DNA from: Leeia oryzae DSM 17879
GTDB lineage: Bacteria > Pseudomonadota > Gammaproteobacteria > Burkholderiales > Leeiaceae
DNA length: 64,000 nucleotides
Direction of reading: 5' to 3'
Assembly: GCF_000376945.1 (NCBI RefSeq)
Contig: NZ_AQXU01000018.1
Coordinates: 62,001-126,000 of the forward strand
Part shown: positions 1-9,597 of the stretch, piece by piece
Layout: the number at the start of each line of letters is the position of its first letter
Numbering within the stretch: the first letter of the stretch is position 1
Program-made: the position numbers and the translations under genes
Notes under the pieces: model-generated
What the model saw: the letters and a program-made list of their open reading frames with translations, nothing else
Database searches by the model: none
What the model was told of the DNA's origin: nothing

Positions 1-266
1 CGGACATCAAACCCGGGGATACACTGGCCACGTCTGGCATTGACGGCACGTATCCTGCCGGGTTGATCGTAGCCCGTGTGGAACGGGTGGAACGTGCCGG
101 CGGCCAGCCATTTGCCAGAATCTGGTGCAAGCCTATTGGTGGCGTGGATCGCAGCCGCCACTATCTGGTATTGGGCAAACCGGCCGAACTGCCTGAGTAC
201 CCAGCCTCCGCATTACCGGCAGAAAAACCCAAGAAAAGCGTAAAGGCTAAGAAACATGCGCCGTAG
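1..266 (+). CDS. mreC: Rod shape-determining protein MreC, C-terminal end (partial)
   Basis: The reading frame is open from the window edge (codons in phase from base 3) to a stop at 264-266. It begins DIKPGDTLATSG and continues through DGTYPAGLIVA, the conserved glycine-rich part of the MreC beta-barrel domain, and ends in a Lys/Ala/Pro-rich tail. MreC is the periplasmic scaffold that couples MreB and MreD to the PBP2/RodA synthase. The stop lies inside the start of mreD (11-base overlap), as is usual in the mreBCD operon. The start lies outside the window. Confidence 0.9.
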   Translation, partial: DIKPGDTLATSGIDGTYPAGLIVARVERVERAGGQPFARIWCKPIGGVDRSRHYLVLGKPAELPEYPASALPAEKPKKSVKAKKHAP

Positions 267-765
267 TCACCAGACCCTGTTATTACCCGTCAAGCCCTGG
301 TTTGTCTGGTTTTCGTTGTTGCTAGGGCTGCTGGTCAACCTGCTGCCATGGCGCAATAACGGCTGGATGCTACAACCCGACTTTGTGGCGGTGCTGTTGC
401 TCTACTGGAATCTGTACGAACCCGACCGGGTGTCGATCGGCTGGGGGTTTGCCTTCGGGCTGTTGATGGATATCGCCGATACCAGCCTGTTCGGGCAGCA
501 TGCGCTGGCTTATGTGATCATGCTGTACCTGAATATCCTGCTATCCCGCCGCATGCGCTTGTTTGGCTTCTGGAATCAGGCCATTCATGTACTACCCCTG
601 CTGCTGCTGGGTTCGCTGGTAATGTCCGGCATCCGCCTGCTGGCAGATGGCCGTCTGCCAAGCCTTACCTATTTTACCGCTCCGGCTGTCGGCGCATTGA
701 TGTGGCCCCTGATGGTGCATCTGCTGCAACTGCCACAGCGTCGGGCAAGAGAGTCCGAACTCTGA
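256..765 (+). CDS. mreD: Rod shape-determining protein MreD
   Basis: A 169-residue, very hydrophobic inner-membrane protein with about five membrane segments and an arginine-rich C-terminus (PQRRARESEL). Length and position between mreC and the PBP2 gene fit MreD, the membrane component of the elongasome. It overlaps the end of mreC, which suggests translational coupling. MreD is poorly conserved, so context carries much of the call. Confidence 0.88.
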   Translation: MRRSHQTLLLPVKPWFVWFSLLLGLLVNLLPWRNNGWMLQPDFVAVLLLYWNLYEPDRVSIGWGFAFGLLMDIADTSLFGQHALAYVIMLYLNILLSRRMRLFGFWNQAIHVLPLLLLGSLVMSGIRLLADGRLPSLTYFTAPAVGALMWPLMVHLLQLPQRRARESEL

Positions 766-808
766 TGTGTATCGTTGCTCCATCCCATTTTAACGTCTGG
801 TCATTTTC

Positions 809-2761
809 ATGAATCGTCCTACCTTGAAAGGCTCCGGGCAGGATGGCGTTCAGTTCCAGATCCGGGTCATTTTACTTGCCTTCCTGATTCTGCTTGGCTT
901 TGGCGGCCTGATTGCCCGCTTCACCCTGCTACAGGTCAGCCGGCATGACTATTACCACACCCAGGCAGAAAGCAACCGTATCGGCATTGCACCGGTGGTG
1001 CCCAATCGCGGGCTGATTGTCGACCGCAACGGCATTGTGCTGGCCCACAACTATACGGCCTACACGCTGGAACTGCGTCCGGACAAGATCGAGGACCTAG
1101 AAGCCACCATTGCCGAGCTGGGGAAAATCATCCCCATCCTGCCCAAGGAAAAGCGTCAGTTCTACAAACTGAAAGCCGAGAGCAAGAACTTTGAAACCCT
1201 GCCGCTCAAGATCCGTCTGACCGACGAGGAAATTGCCAAGGTGGCGGCACAGAACTACCGTTTCCCCGGTGTCGAAATCAAGGCCCGGCTATTCCGGGAG
1301 TATCCGTACAAAGAACTGACCTCGCATGTAATCGGCTACATCGGCCGCATCAGCCAGACCGACGAAGACCAGCTGGCCGCCGAGAACAAGGTGGCCAATT
1401 ACCGCGGCACTTCCCACATCGGGAAAAACGGCCTGGAGCAGTTTTATGAAAACGAGCTGCATGGCACCACCGGTGTGGAAGAGGTCGAAACGGACTCTAG
1501 CGGCAGGGCCATTCGCGTCCTTCACCGCACGCCGTCCATTTCCGGCAATACCCTGCACCTCTCGCTGGATATCCGGGTGCAGCAGCTGGCCGATGAACTG
1601 TTTGGCGACCGTCGTGGGGCGCTGGTCGCCATCGACCCGGCCACGGGGGGTGTGCTGGCCTTCCTGAGCAAACCCGGTTTTGATCCCAACCTGTTTATCG
1701 ATGGAATTGACTCGCAAAGCTGGCAAGAGCTGAATGATTCACCTTTCCGGCCACTAAATAACCGTGCCCTGCGCGGCATGTATCCGCCAGGTTCAACCTT
1801 CAAGCCTTTCATGGCTCTGGCCGCACTGGAAATGGGCTATCGCCGGCCGGGTGACGCCATTGCCGACCCGGGCTTCTTTGCCTTGCCGGGCAGCAGCCAT
1901 CGCTTCCGGGATGACAAACCCGGCGGCCACGGGTTGGTGGACATGTACAAATCGATTGCGGCCTCGTGCGATACCTATTACTACCGGTTGGCGTTTGACA
2001 TGGGCATTGATGCCATTGACCGCTTCATGCCCAAGTTTGGCTTCGGCAGCCAGACCGGCATTGACCTGCCCGGCGAAGCCACCGGCATTCTGCCGTCTCC
2101 GGCCTGGAAACGAAATCGTTTTTCGTCACCGAGATTCAAGGAAGAGCAGCGCAAATGGTATCTGGGCGACGTGGTCAGCATCGGGATCGGTCAGGGTTAT
2201 AATGCTTACACTCCACTGCAACTGGCCAATGCCACAGCCATCATGGCCAACAACGGCGTGGCTTTTCAGCCGCACGTGGTAGACCGTATTGAAGACGTCA
2301 GCACGCACACGTTCCGCAAGATTGACCCGGCACCGGCGGCGCGCAATAACTTCAAGCCGGAAAACCTGGAAGTCGTCAAACATGCCATGCAAGGCGTGGT
2401 AGGCCCAGGTGGTACGGCTTTCGGTATCAGTGGCGGCCTGGAATATACCATGGCCGGTAAAACCGGGACGGCACAGGTGGTGGGGATCAAGCAGGGCGCC
2501 AAATACAACGCCGCCACCACCAAGGAAATGCATCGCGACCATTCTTGGTTCATTGCCTTTGCGCCGGTCGAGCAGCCGAAAATTGCCCTGGCCGTGCTGG
2601 TCGAAAACGGGGGCTTTGGTGCCGCGACGGCCGCCCCGATTGCGCGTAAGATCATCGATTATTATCTGCTTGGCAAACGTCCGGAAATCATCCCGTCCGG
2701 CAAAGGCGACGCAACAGCATCCGAAGCCAAGGCCAGTGTAGAGGAAAACGAGCATGATTAA
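809..2761 (+). CDS. mrdA: Penicillin-binding protein 2 (peptidoglycan transpeptidase)
   Basis: A 650-residue class B PBP that cross-links peptidoglycan during cylindrical growth. A short cytoplasmic N-terminus is followed by one membrane anchor (about residues 18-40), the pedestal domain and the transpeptidase domain. The active-site motifs are visible: STFK near residue 330 (catalytic Ser), SCD near 385 and KTGTAQ near 550. It has no N-terminal glycosyltransferase domain; that activity comes from RodA, encoded next with an 8-base overlap. The length is close to E. coli PBP2. Confidence 0.97.
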   Translation: MNRPTLKGSGQDGVQFQIRVILLAFLILLGFGGLIARFTLLQVSRHDYYHTQAESNRIGIAPVVPNRGLIVDRNGIVLAHNYTAYTLELRPDKIEDLEATIAELGKIIPILPKEKRQFYKLKAESKNFETLPLKIRLTDEEIAKVAAQNYRFPGVEIKARLFREYPYKELTSHVIGYIGRISQTDEDQLAAENKVANYRGTSHIGKNGLEQFYENELHGTTGVEEVETDSSGRAIRVLHRTPSISGNTLHLSLDIRVQQLADELFGDRRGALVAIDPATGGVLAFLSKPGFDPNLFIDGIDSQSWQELNDSPFRPLNNRALRGMYPPGSTFKPFMALAALEMGYRRPGDAIADPGFFALPGSSHRFRDDKPGGHGLVDMYKSIAASCDTYYYRLAFDMGIDAIDRFMPKFGFGSQTGIDLPGEATGILPSPAWKRNRFSSPRFKEEQRKWYLGDVVSIGIGQGYNAYTPLQLANATAIMANNGVAFQPHVVDRIEDVSTHTFRKIDPAPAARNNFKPENLEVVKHAMQGVVGPGGTAFGISGGLEYTMAGKTGTAQVVGIKQGAKYNAATTKEMHRDHSWFIAFAPVEQPKIALAVLVENGGFGAATAAPIARKIIDYYLLGKRPEIIPSGKGDATASEAKASVEENEHD

Positions 2762-3869
2762 GCACTTATGGCTGCGATTGATCAGACCGCTGGACCCCTG
2801 GCTGCTGATCATTCTGCTGGCCCTCATATGCGTCGGCCAGATCACGCTGTATTCGGCTGGCGAACGCAGCTTTGACCGGGTCGAATCGCAAATGATCAAC
2901 TTCGCGGTGGCCTTTGCCTGCATGTGGTTTGTCGCCAGCCAGCCGCCACAGCGGTTGATGAGTGTGGCGCTGCCACTCTATCTGCTGGGGGTGGCGCTGC
3001 TGGTCGGGGTATTCCTGTTTGGCGATGTCAGCAAAGGCGCTCGCCGCTGGCTGAACATTGGCGTGACCCGGATTCAGCCGTCGGAAATGATGAAAATTGC
3101 CCTGCCGATGATGCTGGCCTGGTACATGCACAAACACGAGGCGATGCTGCGGGTGCGGGATTTTCTGGTGGCGGCCATCCTGCTGGCCATCCCGGTAGCC
3201 TTTGTACTGAAGCAACCCGATCTTGGCACGGCTATCCTGATCGCCGGTTCCGGTTTCTTTGTCCTGTATCTGGCCGGGTTGTCATGGAAACTGATCGTGC
3301 CGATGATTCTGGTCGGGATTGTCAGCATCTGGTTTGTGATGGATCTGGGGCGTTGCAGCCAGGTGTTCCATGATTATCAATGCCAGCGGGTACAGACACT
3401 GCTGGACCCGAGTACCGACCCATTGGGCAAGGGTTACCATACCATTCAGGGGACCATCGCCATCGGCTCTGGCGGCGTGACCGGCAAAGGCTGGCTGCAG
3501 GGAACCCAGACCCATCTGGATTATATTCCCGAGAAAACCACGGACTTTGTGTTTGCCGTTTATTCGGAAGAATTCGGCCTGGTTGGCAACCTGGTGCTGC
3601 TAACCCTGTATGTACTGGCCCTGATGCGCGGCCTGTCGATCACCATGCACGCCAATACCCTGTTTGGCAAATTGCTGGCGGGGGCCATTACCATGACCTT
3701 CTTTACCTATGCGTTTGTGAACATGGGCATGGTGTCGGGCATTCTGCCTGTGGTGGGGGTGCCGTTACCGCTGATCAGCTATGGCGGAACGTCGCTGGTG
3801 ACCCTGCTTATCGGGTTCGGCTTGCTGATGAGCATCCGCCGCCACCGTGCCATGATCAAGTTTGGTTGA
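2754..3869 (+). CDS. mrdB: RodA, SEDS peptidoglycan glycosyltransferase
   Basis: A 371-residue polytopic membrane protein of the SEDS family that polymerises lipid II together with PBP2. Family segments are present: GARRWLNIG with IQPSEMMKIALP, KQPDLGTAI, and near the end PLPLISYGGTSL. There are about ten membrane helices with the long periplasmic loop between. The start overlaps the end of mrdA. Confidence 0.97.
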   Translation: MIKHLWLRLIRPLDPWLLIILLALICVGQITLYSAGERSFDRVESQMINFAVAFACMWFVASQPPQRLMSVALPLYLLGVALLVGVFLFGDVSKGARRWLNIGVTRIQPSEMMKIALPMMLAWYMHKHEAMLRVRDFLVAAILLAIPVAFVLKQPDLGTAILIAGSGFFVLYLAGLSWKLIVPMILVGIVSIWFVMDLGRCSQVFHDYQCQRVQTLLDPSTDPLGKGYHTIQGTIAIGSGGVTGKGWLQGTQTHLDYIPEKTTDFVFAVYSEEFGLVGNLVLLTLYVLALMRGLSITMHANTLFGKLLAGAITMTFFTYAFVNMGMVSGILPVVGVPLPLISYGGTSLVTLLIGFGLLMSIRRHRAMIKFG

Positions 3870-3879
3870 AGGAATGCGT

Positions 3880-4890
3880 ATGACCATCAACAGACTGACA
3901 CTCGCTGGCGCATGCGCCGTCACCCTGCTGCTGGCCGCATGCGGCACCAGCCAGATGCCACAAAATGGCCAGCGCACACCCGACACCGGCCCACCCAAAC
4001 CGGCCGCCAAAACCAGTAAAACCGACAACACCTATGTCCCCGGTGCCAAACCTAGCCGAGACCCCAAGCTGCCACCACCGTCCAAAGAGGGCGGCTACTA
4101 TCTGGATGACGGCCCGGCCGAGGTCATTCCACCCGGACTGGAAAACACACCAGATGCCGAACCCAAGGCCGAGCCGTTAAACCGCTTTGCCAACAAACCC
4201 TATAATGTACTGGGAGATACCTGGGTACCGGATACCACCGGCAAACCGTATGTGGCCGAGGGCAGAGCGTCCTGGTACGGCAAGAAGTTTCATGGCAAAC
4301 GCACCAGTAGCGGAGATTTGTACGACATGTTTGGCATGTCCGCCGCCCACCGCACCTTGCCCATCCCCAGCTATGCCCGCATCACCAATCTGGAAAACGG
4401 TAAGTCCGTGATCGTTCGCATCAATGACCGTGGCCCCTTCCATAGCGAACGGCTGATCGATTTGTCTTTTGCCGCGGCCTTCAAGTTGGGCTACTCCAGC
4501 AAGGGCAGTACCCGGGTTCGTGTCGAGCGGGTCTTCCCGATTGGCCAGTCTCCGTCGGCCACGCAGCTGGCAGCGCAAGACAAGGACAATAGTCTGTTCC
4601 CTGCAGCCTCCCCGTCAACGGATACTCCGGCGGGCAGTGATACCCCGACAATGATCAGTGGAGCGCTCTATCTGCAACTGGGATCGTTCAGCCTGAAAGC
4701 CAATGCCGAGGCCCTGAAAGAAAAACTGGCCGGTCCGCTGGCTGCGCTAGGCAAAGATATTCAGGTGATTTTTTACAAGAATCTGCACAAGGTAGTGCTT
4801 GGTACATTTGACAATGAACAACTGGCGCGAGCCAGCATCACTGAGGTCAAACGCTTGTCCGGTCTGCAAGCCATGCTGTTGCGCCCCTGA
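3880..4890 (+). CDS. rlpA: Septal ring lytic transglycosylase RlpA, lipoprotein
   Basis: A lipoprotein of 336 residues. The chosen ATG at 3880 follows AAGGA by six bases and gives a standard signal with lipobox LLAAC; an ATG at 3874 lacks a spaced ribosome site. After a Pro/Lys-rich linker comes the double-psi beta-barrel domain (about residues 122-215, with ASWYGKKFHGKRTSSGD and NDRGPF), which cleaves glycan strands denuded of stem peptides. A C-terminal SPOR domain (about 260-335) binds denuded septal glycan. It is last in the mre/mrd run, as in many proteobacteria. Confidence 0.93.
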   Translation: MTINRLTLAGACAVTLLLAACGTSQMPQNGQRTPDTGPPKPAAKTSKTDNTYVPGAKPSRDPKLPPPSKEGGYYLDDGPAEVIPPGLENTPDAEPKAEPLNRFANKPYNVLGDTWVPDTTGKPYVAEGRASWYGKKFHGKRTSSGDLYDMFGMSAAHRTLPIPSYARITNLENGKSVIVRINDRGPFHSERLIDLSFAAAFKLGYSSKGSTRVRVERVFPIGQSPSATQLAAQDKDNSLFPAASPSTDTPAGSDTPTMISGALYLQLGSFSLKANAEALKEKLAGPLAALGKDIQVIFYKNLHKVVLGTFDNEQLARASITEVKRLSGLQAMLLRP

Positions 4891-4915
4891 GACCAGCCCA
4901 TCCCGTCCGCCGTGG

Positions 4916-5935
4916 TCATGCCCCTTTCAGGGCTGGCCATGGCACCCGTGACAACCAGTGCGTTTCCCACTGCCGCTGGGCCACTTCCAGCAGACTGGCT
5001 TCGTCCGTCCGGTGCAAACCGTACAGGCCAGGATGCCGGATATCCATGGCGAAGCACTGCGGATAATCCTTCACCCTCAGCACCGGATCGATACTGACAA
5101 ACACGGCGACCGTGGGGACATCGAACCCGGCCGCCACATGCAAGGTTGCGCTGTCTGTCGAGAACACAAACCGGGCTGACCTGACCCAGGCCAGATAGTC
5201 CCGGGTGGGCACTGGCGCCAAGTGGTGGTAGGCCGGATGCGTTAAGGCCTCAAACCCGTAAACCGGCAAGCGGTATTGCTGCCACAAGGCATCCAGCACC
5301 AGGTACTGCACGTGCTCTGGCATGGTACGCAAACGGGTACTGGCCCGCGGGCTAAAGAACACATAGGGTTCCGCCGGCGCTACGGATGGCAGCGACAAGT
5401 CTTGCAACCAGTGATGCTGGCGGTTAATGCGGGGAATCAGCGCGGCAGGTACACCGAGTGACTGGATAAAGAAATCCAGCATGTGCAGGCGTCCAAACGA
5501 GGGCCTGGCCACCACATCGGCCAGATCAATTACCCAGTGCCGCGGGCCGAGTGCGGGCAATCTGGCCGGCAGCTCCACCACCTCAAACCAGTGTGATACC
5601 AGTCGCAGCAGGGATTTCACGGCGTCTGGCGCATATCGCCCGTAATACACCACAATCTTCAAGGCAGGATACAGGCGTTTGAGGCCAATCAGCGCCGTCA
5701 GCCCCATGATGGCATCCCCCAGGGCAACCCCGGTGGCATTGATGACATGAAGCGATGTCAGATGCGGCGGCAACTCAAACGGGGTCTTGTCCGCATGACG
5801 GACGTAAGGCGAATGCGGTAGCGGTTGCAGCCCGGGAATCAGCTCCGGATGCAAGGCGACGTCAAAGGGTAGCCAGATGCGGTGCTCCGCATCAACCAGC
5901 GATGCCCCCAGCCAGTGATGTGCGAGTGTATTCAT
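4916..5935 (-). CDS. Glycosyltransferase family 9 protein (heptosyltransferase-like)
   Basis: 339 residues. The C-terminal half has the GT9 donor-binding signature FSTDSATLHVAAGFDVPTVA, typical of ADP-heptose:LPS heptosyltransferases. The N-terminal half has NATGVALGDAIMGLTALIGL, the usual GT9 acceptor-side Rossmann start. The ATG at 5935 overlaps the stop of the upstream gene in an ATGA, so the two are translationally coupled. Acceptor and donor sugar cannot be told from sequence; assembly of lipopolysaccharide or another surface glycan is the likely setting. It converges on rlpA with a 25-base gap. Confidence 0.75.
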   Translation of the reverse strand: MNTLAHHWLGASLVDAEHRIWLPFDVALHPELIPGLQPLPHSPYVRHADKTPFELPPHLTSLHVINATGVALGDAIMGLTALIGLKRLYPALKIVVYYGRYAPDAVKSLLRLVSHWFEVVELPARLPALGPRHWVIDLADVVARPSFGRLHMLDFFIQSLGVPAALIPRINRQHHWLQDLSLPSVAPAEPYVFFSPRASTRLRTMPEHVQYLVLDALWQQYRLPVYGFEALTHPAYHHLAPVPTRDYLAWVRSARFVFSTDSATLHVAAGFDVPTVAVFVSIDPVLRVKDYPQCFAMDIRHPGLYGLHRTDEASLLEVAQRQWETHWLSRVPWPALKGA

Positions 5936-6813
5936 TTGATGAGCATCCAGCCCATGATGATGCCGGCACAGGCGGCACTCCCCACCAGGACAGCGTGCCA
6001 CCAGGCCGGCCGTAACGTGGCCGGCAACACAAACTGCCAGTAGGCCATACCGAGCAGGACGGGCCACGCAATCCACCAGGACCAGCCAACCGCCAGTACC
6101 TGCATGCTGCATATCAGCGCATACAAGACGATGGTCGCGCTCCACTCCCGCCATGGCCAGGCCTCATTGGGCCGGTACACGCTCAGAATGGGCAGACGCT
6201 CCAGAGACAGCCAGTAAGCGGGCTGGCGGGAAATCTCAAGCTGCAGATGAGAGACGGTAGCGGCCGGGAAAAAATGCTTTAACCCGTCTTCCAGTGATTC
6301 GACTTCTTCCCACGGGTTGTGTTCCAGCTCTGCCAGTTGCGTGATCTGCTGCTGTTGTTGCAACTGCTGGTGTGCACTCAGGAGCCGGGCCAGGCGGAAA
6401 CCCAGCCATAACATGGCCAGAAAAGAGAACAGAACAAACAGCTGACGCCGGAAATCCGGCGTGGCGTCTCCTGTCAGAAGCAGGCTCCCCAGCAGGGTAC
6501 CTGCCAGAATAGGCGCTTCCAGTGCCGGCAGGCAGATTGACCAGTCCCGTCTGGAATAACGGATCAGCGGGAGAATGTCCGGCAGCAACTTGCGCAGGTA
6601 AAAAGTCAGGATGCCCTGACCCAGCCAGCGGGAAAGCCAGCGCCAGACGCGGTCGCCTCTGCCGGGCACATAGGGTTGCACCCCCTGAAAGTGCGACTGG
6701 ACATAGCCCAGCAACACCCATTGCCTGGGGGTGCCGTCATAACTGTCGGCCAGCTGAAGGCACCACCAGCGGGCTTTGGCTGCTTGATCTGTCGGATTGG
6801 ATGGCATGGGCAT
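5932..6813 (-). CDS. Membrane protein of unknown function
   Basis: 293 residues, unrecognised. A soluble, Trp-rich N-terminal part (about 1-95) is followed by two hydrophobic segments (about 97-145), a glutamine-rich stretch (QQLQQQQQ), an acidic middle and three more membrane helices at the C-terminus. It is coupled by ATGA to the GT9 gene, so a role in surface polysaccharide handling is possible, but that is only context. The ATG at 6813 has a weak AGAG ribosome site; ATG 6807 is an alternative. Confidence 0.6.
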   Translation of the reverse strand: MPMPSNPTDQAAKARWWCLQLADSYDGTPRQWVLLGYVQSHFQGVQPYVPGRGDRVWRWLSRWLGQGILTFYLRKLLPDILPLIRYSRRDWSICLPALEAPILAGTLLGSLLLTGDATPDFRRQLFVLFSFLAMLWLGFRLARLLSAHQQLQQQQQITQLAELEHNPWEEVESLEDGLKHFFPAATVSHLQLEISRQPAYWLSLERLPILSVYRPNEAWPWREWSATIVLYALICSMQVLAVGWSWWIAWPVLLGMAYWQFVLPATLRPAWWHAVLVGSAACAGIIMGWMLIK

Positions 6814-6887
6814 AGTCTCTCACATTTCTGGATGAATGCAAGTCACCCGGCATGCGACGATGCCCCGATCCGGTCTATGTGACTGGC

Positions 6888-8306
6888 TTACTGCGCCCCT
6901 TCGTCATGCCCGTGATCCAGCCCCAGCTCCTGTACCTTGCGGGTCAGGGTATTGCGCCCCAGCCCCAGTAACTGTGCAGCTTCTATCCGGCGGCCATGGG
7001 TAAATTTCAGGGCTTCGGTAATCAGCGTGCCTTCAAAGCGATGGGTTAACGCTTCCATGATGCCGCTATCGCCACGATGAAACGCAGCCAACGCCTCTGT
7101 CGCCAGTGCCTGTTCCCAGGAAGCATCAGCACTAGCAGCCGGGGATTGCGATGCATCTCCGTCGCGGAATTCGGGCGGCAGGTCTCCCACATCCACCCGC
7201 TGGCCTGGCGCCATCACGGTCAGCCAGTGACACAGGTTTTCCAGCTGGCGGACGTTACCCGGTAATGGGTGATGCTCCAGCACCTCCAGCGCGGCATCGG
7301 TCATCTGTTTGGGTTCGCCGCCCAGCTCCGCGGCGCTTTTTTGCAAAAAGTGGCGTGCCAGCAAGGGGATATCCTGTGAGCGCTCTCGCAATGCCGGCAA
7401 GCGCAGGCGAATCACGTTCAGACGATGGAACAGATCCTCGCGGAAACCGCCCTCTTTCACCCGGGTTTCCAGGTCCTGGTGGGTAGCCGCAATCACCCGG
7501 ACATTGGCCTTGACGGGCTGGTGCCCGCCGACCCGGTAAAAGTAGCCGTCCGACAGCACCCGCAACAGGCGGGTTTGCAGCTCGGCGGGCATGTCACCGA
7601 TTTCATCCAGGAACAGGGTACCGTTCTCGGCCTGCTCGAAGCGCCCTTGCCGCTGTGCTTGTGCGCCGGTAAACGCACCGCGCTCATGGCCGAACAGCTC
7701 GGACTCCAGCAAGTCACGCGGAATGGCGGCCGTGTTAATGGCAATAAACGGCTTATTGCTGCGCGGACTGTGACGGTGCAAGGCACGGGCGACCAGCTCT
7801 TTGCCCGAACCGGATTCACCGGTAATCAGGACCGTGGCGCTGGAATTGGACAACCGCCCGATGGCGCGGAACACGTCCTGCATGGCGGGCGCCTGCCCGA
7901 GGATGTCAGCCTGGCTCAAGGTTGGCTCGGGCTGGACAGACACCGGGTTGGTCGACAGCGCACGCTCAATCAGGGAAATGGCCTGATCCACATCAAACGG
8001 TTTGGGCAGGTATTCAAATGCCCCGTTCTGGAACGCCGACACGGCGCTGTCGAGATCCGAATAGGCGGTCATGATGATGACCGGAATGTTCGGGTGCAGA
8101 TCACGCAGCTCGCGCAGAAAATCCAGGCCGCTTTCGCCCGGCATGCGAATGTCGCTGACTACTACCTGCGGCAGATTGCCCGACAGGGCAGCGCGGGCAC
8201 TGGCGATATCCGGAAAGCTCTCGAACTGGATATGCGCGCGGGCCAGGGCCTTTTCGAACACCCAGCGGATGGAGCGGTCATCATCAATAATCCAGACTTG
8301 TGGCAT
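6888..8306 (-). CDS. ntrC: Nitrogen regulatory protein NtrC (sigma-54 activator)
   Basis: 472 residues from the ATG at 8306, preceded by AGGA. The receiver domain (about 1-120) has the phospho-acceptor Asp in SDIRMPG. The AAA+ domain (about 140-370) has Walker A GESGSGKE and the sigma-54 contact motif GAFTGA, both intact. A Fis-type helix-turn-helix lies at the C-terminus (RRIEAAQLLGLGRNTLTRKV). Phosphorylated by NtrB, it activates nitrogen-limitation genes such as glnA, whose promoter region in this window carries matching sites. Confidence 0.97.
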   Translation of the reverse strand: MPQVWIIDDDRSIRWVFEKALARAHIQFESFPDIASARAALSGNLPQVVVSDIRMPGESGLDFLRELRDLHPNIPVIIMTAYSDLDSAVSAFQNGAFEYLPKPFDVDQAISLIERALSTNPVSVQPEPTLSQADILGQAPAMQDVFRAIGRLSNSSATVLITGESGSGKELVARALHRHSPRSNKPFIAINTAAIPRDLLESELFGHERGAFTGAQAQRQGRFEQAENGTLFLDEIGDMPAELQTRLLRVLSDGYFYRVGGHQPVKANVRVIAATHQDLETRVKEGGFREDLFHRLNVIRLRLPALRERSQDIPLLARHFLQKSAAELGGEPKQMTDAALEVLEHHPLPGNVRQLENLCHWLTVMAPGQRVDVGDLPPEFRDGDASQSPAASADASWEQALATEALAAFHRGDSGIMEALTHRFEGTLITEALKFTHGRRIEAAQLLGLGRNTLTRKVQELGLDHGHDEGAQ

Positions 8307-8345
8307 AACAGTTTCCTGATCAAAACTTGGTGACGGTCGCAACCG

Positions 8346-9434
8346 TTAGCAGTTGTTGCCCAAGGGCAGCAACATCGTAAATTCCGTGTGACCCGGCCGG
8401 CTGGTAAAGTCCAGCGTGCCGCCATGCTGGTGAACAATGCTCTGCGCCAGTGACAGCCCAAGCCCCGTCCCTTCGGCCCGGCCGGTCACAAGCGGGTAAA
8501 ACACATGCGGCTGCAACGATTCCGGAATGCCGGGGCCGTTATCGATGATGGAGATCTGGATCGCCAGCGGATAGCGCTTGCGGTGCAAGGTCACCTGTCG
8601 GGCAATGCGGGTGCGGAAGGTGACGTCCCCTGCCCCGCCCAGCGCCTGCACGGCATTCTTGACGATATTGAGCACCACCTGGATCAGCTGCCCGCGGTCT
8701 CCATGGATATCGGGCAAACTGGCATCGTAATCACAATGAAACGTCACCCGGCGCTGGGTTTCGGCGCTTACCAGCTGGCGTACCCGCTCCAGCACTTCGT
8801 GAATGTTCAGTACCACCAGTTGCGGTTTCGGGTTTGGCGTCAGCAGGCGGTCCAGCAGCCCTTGCAGACGGTCAGCCTCGGCACGGATGACCTGGGTATA
8901 TTCCTGCAAGGCCGGGTCGGCAAGTTCATGCTCCAGCAGCTGTGCCGCACCGCGAATCCCGCCCAGCGGGTTCTTGATCTCGTGCGCCAGGTTGCGCATC
9001 TGCTCGCGGTTGGCGTCTTGCTGTCGCGCCATCTGTTCTTCCTGCGCCGCCCGCCATTGCGGGTCGATCGGCGTCAGCTCCAGCAAGACATCCGCCTGGG
9101 CGCGCAGGCGATCATCCAGCGGGATGGTTTGCATGTTCAGATGCACTTCGCGGCCGGCGTGCAGCAGCATCAGGTGCATGTCGTATTCCCGGCAGGCCGT
9201 TTGCTGCCGGCGGGTCTGTCTGGCGGCTTGCAACAGCGCATTGACCCCCTCGCCAAAAAAGTGTGCCAGAGGCCGTCCGATCAGGTGCCGGTTGCTGACT
9301 TCCAGCATTTGTTCTACCGCCGGATTGGCAAACACGATGCTGTCTTGTGCATCCAGGGCAAAGACCGGGTGTTCAAGCCAGTCCAGACCGGCAAACGGTG
9401 CGGTAGTTACTGCGGGCTCTAGCGAAGAAGTCAC
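8346..9434 (-). CDS. ntrB: Nitrogen regulation sensor kinase NtrB
   Basis: About 362 residues: an N-terminal PAS domain, HisKA with the phosphorylated His in LAHEIKNPLGGIRGAAQ, and HATPase with NIVKNAVQAL, DNGPGIPE and GTGLGLSLAQ. It has no membrane helices, as expected for the cytosolic NtrB controlled by PII. The start is uncertain. GTG 9434, with an AGAGAG ribosome site, best matches family length. An in-frame ATG at 9500 would add 22 residues but has no ribosome site. ntrC follows after 39 bases. Confidence 0.93.
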   Translation of the reverse strand: MTSSLEPAVTTAPFAGLDWLEHPVFALDAQDSIVFANPAVEQMLEVSNRHLIGRPLAHFFGEGVNALLQAARQTRRQQTACREYDMHLMLLHAGREVHLNMQTIPLDDRLRAQADVLLELTPIDPQWRAAQEEQMARQQDANREQMRNLAHEIKNPLGGIRGAAQLLEHELADPALQEYTQVIRAEADRLQGLLDRLLTPNPKPQLVVLNIHEVLERVRQLVSAETQRRVTFHCDYDASLPDIHGDRGQLIQVVLNIVKNAVQALGGAGDVTFRTRIARQVTLHRKRYPLAIQISIIDNGPGIPESLQPHVFYPLVTGRAEGTGLGLSLAQSIVHQHGGTLDFTSRPGHTEFTMLLPLGNNC

Positions 9435-9597
9435 CAGCTTGTCTCTCTGTAGTAAGCGTCGTGTTGATGAACAATGACCCAGCCTCGCGGCGGCTGTCAT
9501 GCGGTATAACTAGCAAAAACCAAGCCAGCATGAATTGCACCAAAAACCGCCGGTTTCGCGCATTCTGGCACCAGTTTATACAGCGCCCTGACCATCA

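Noticed and set aside
8505-9422. Antisense frame of 305 codons over ntrB
   Set aside because: ntrB on the other strand has all kinase motifs; the antisense product has none.
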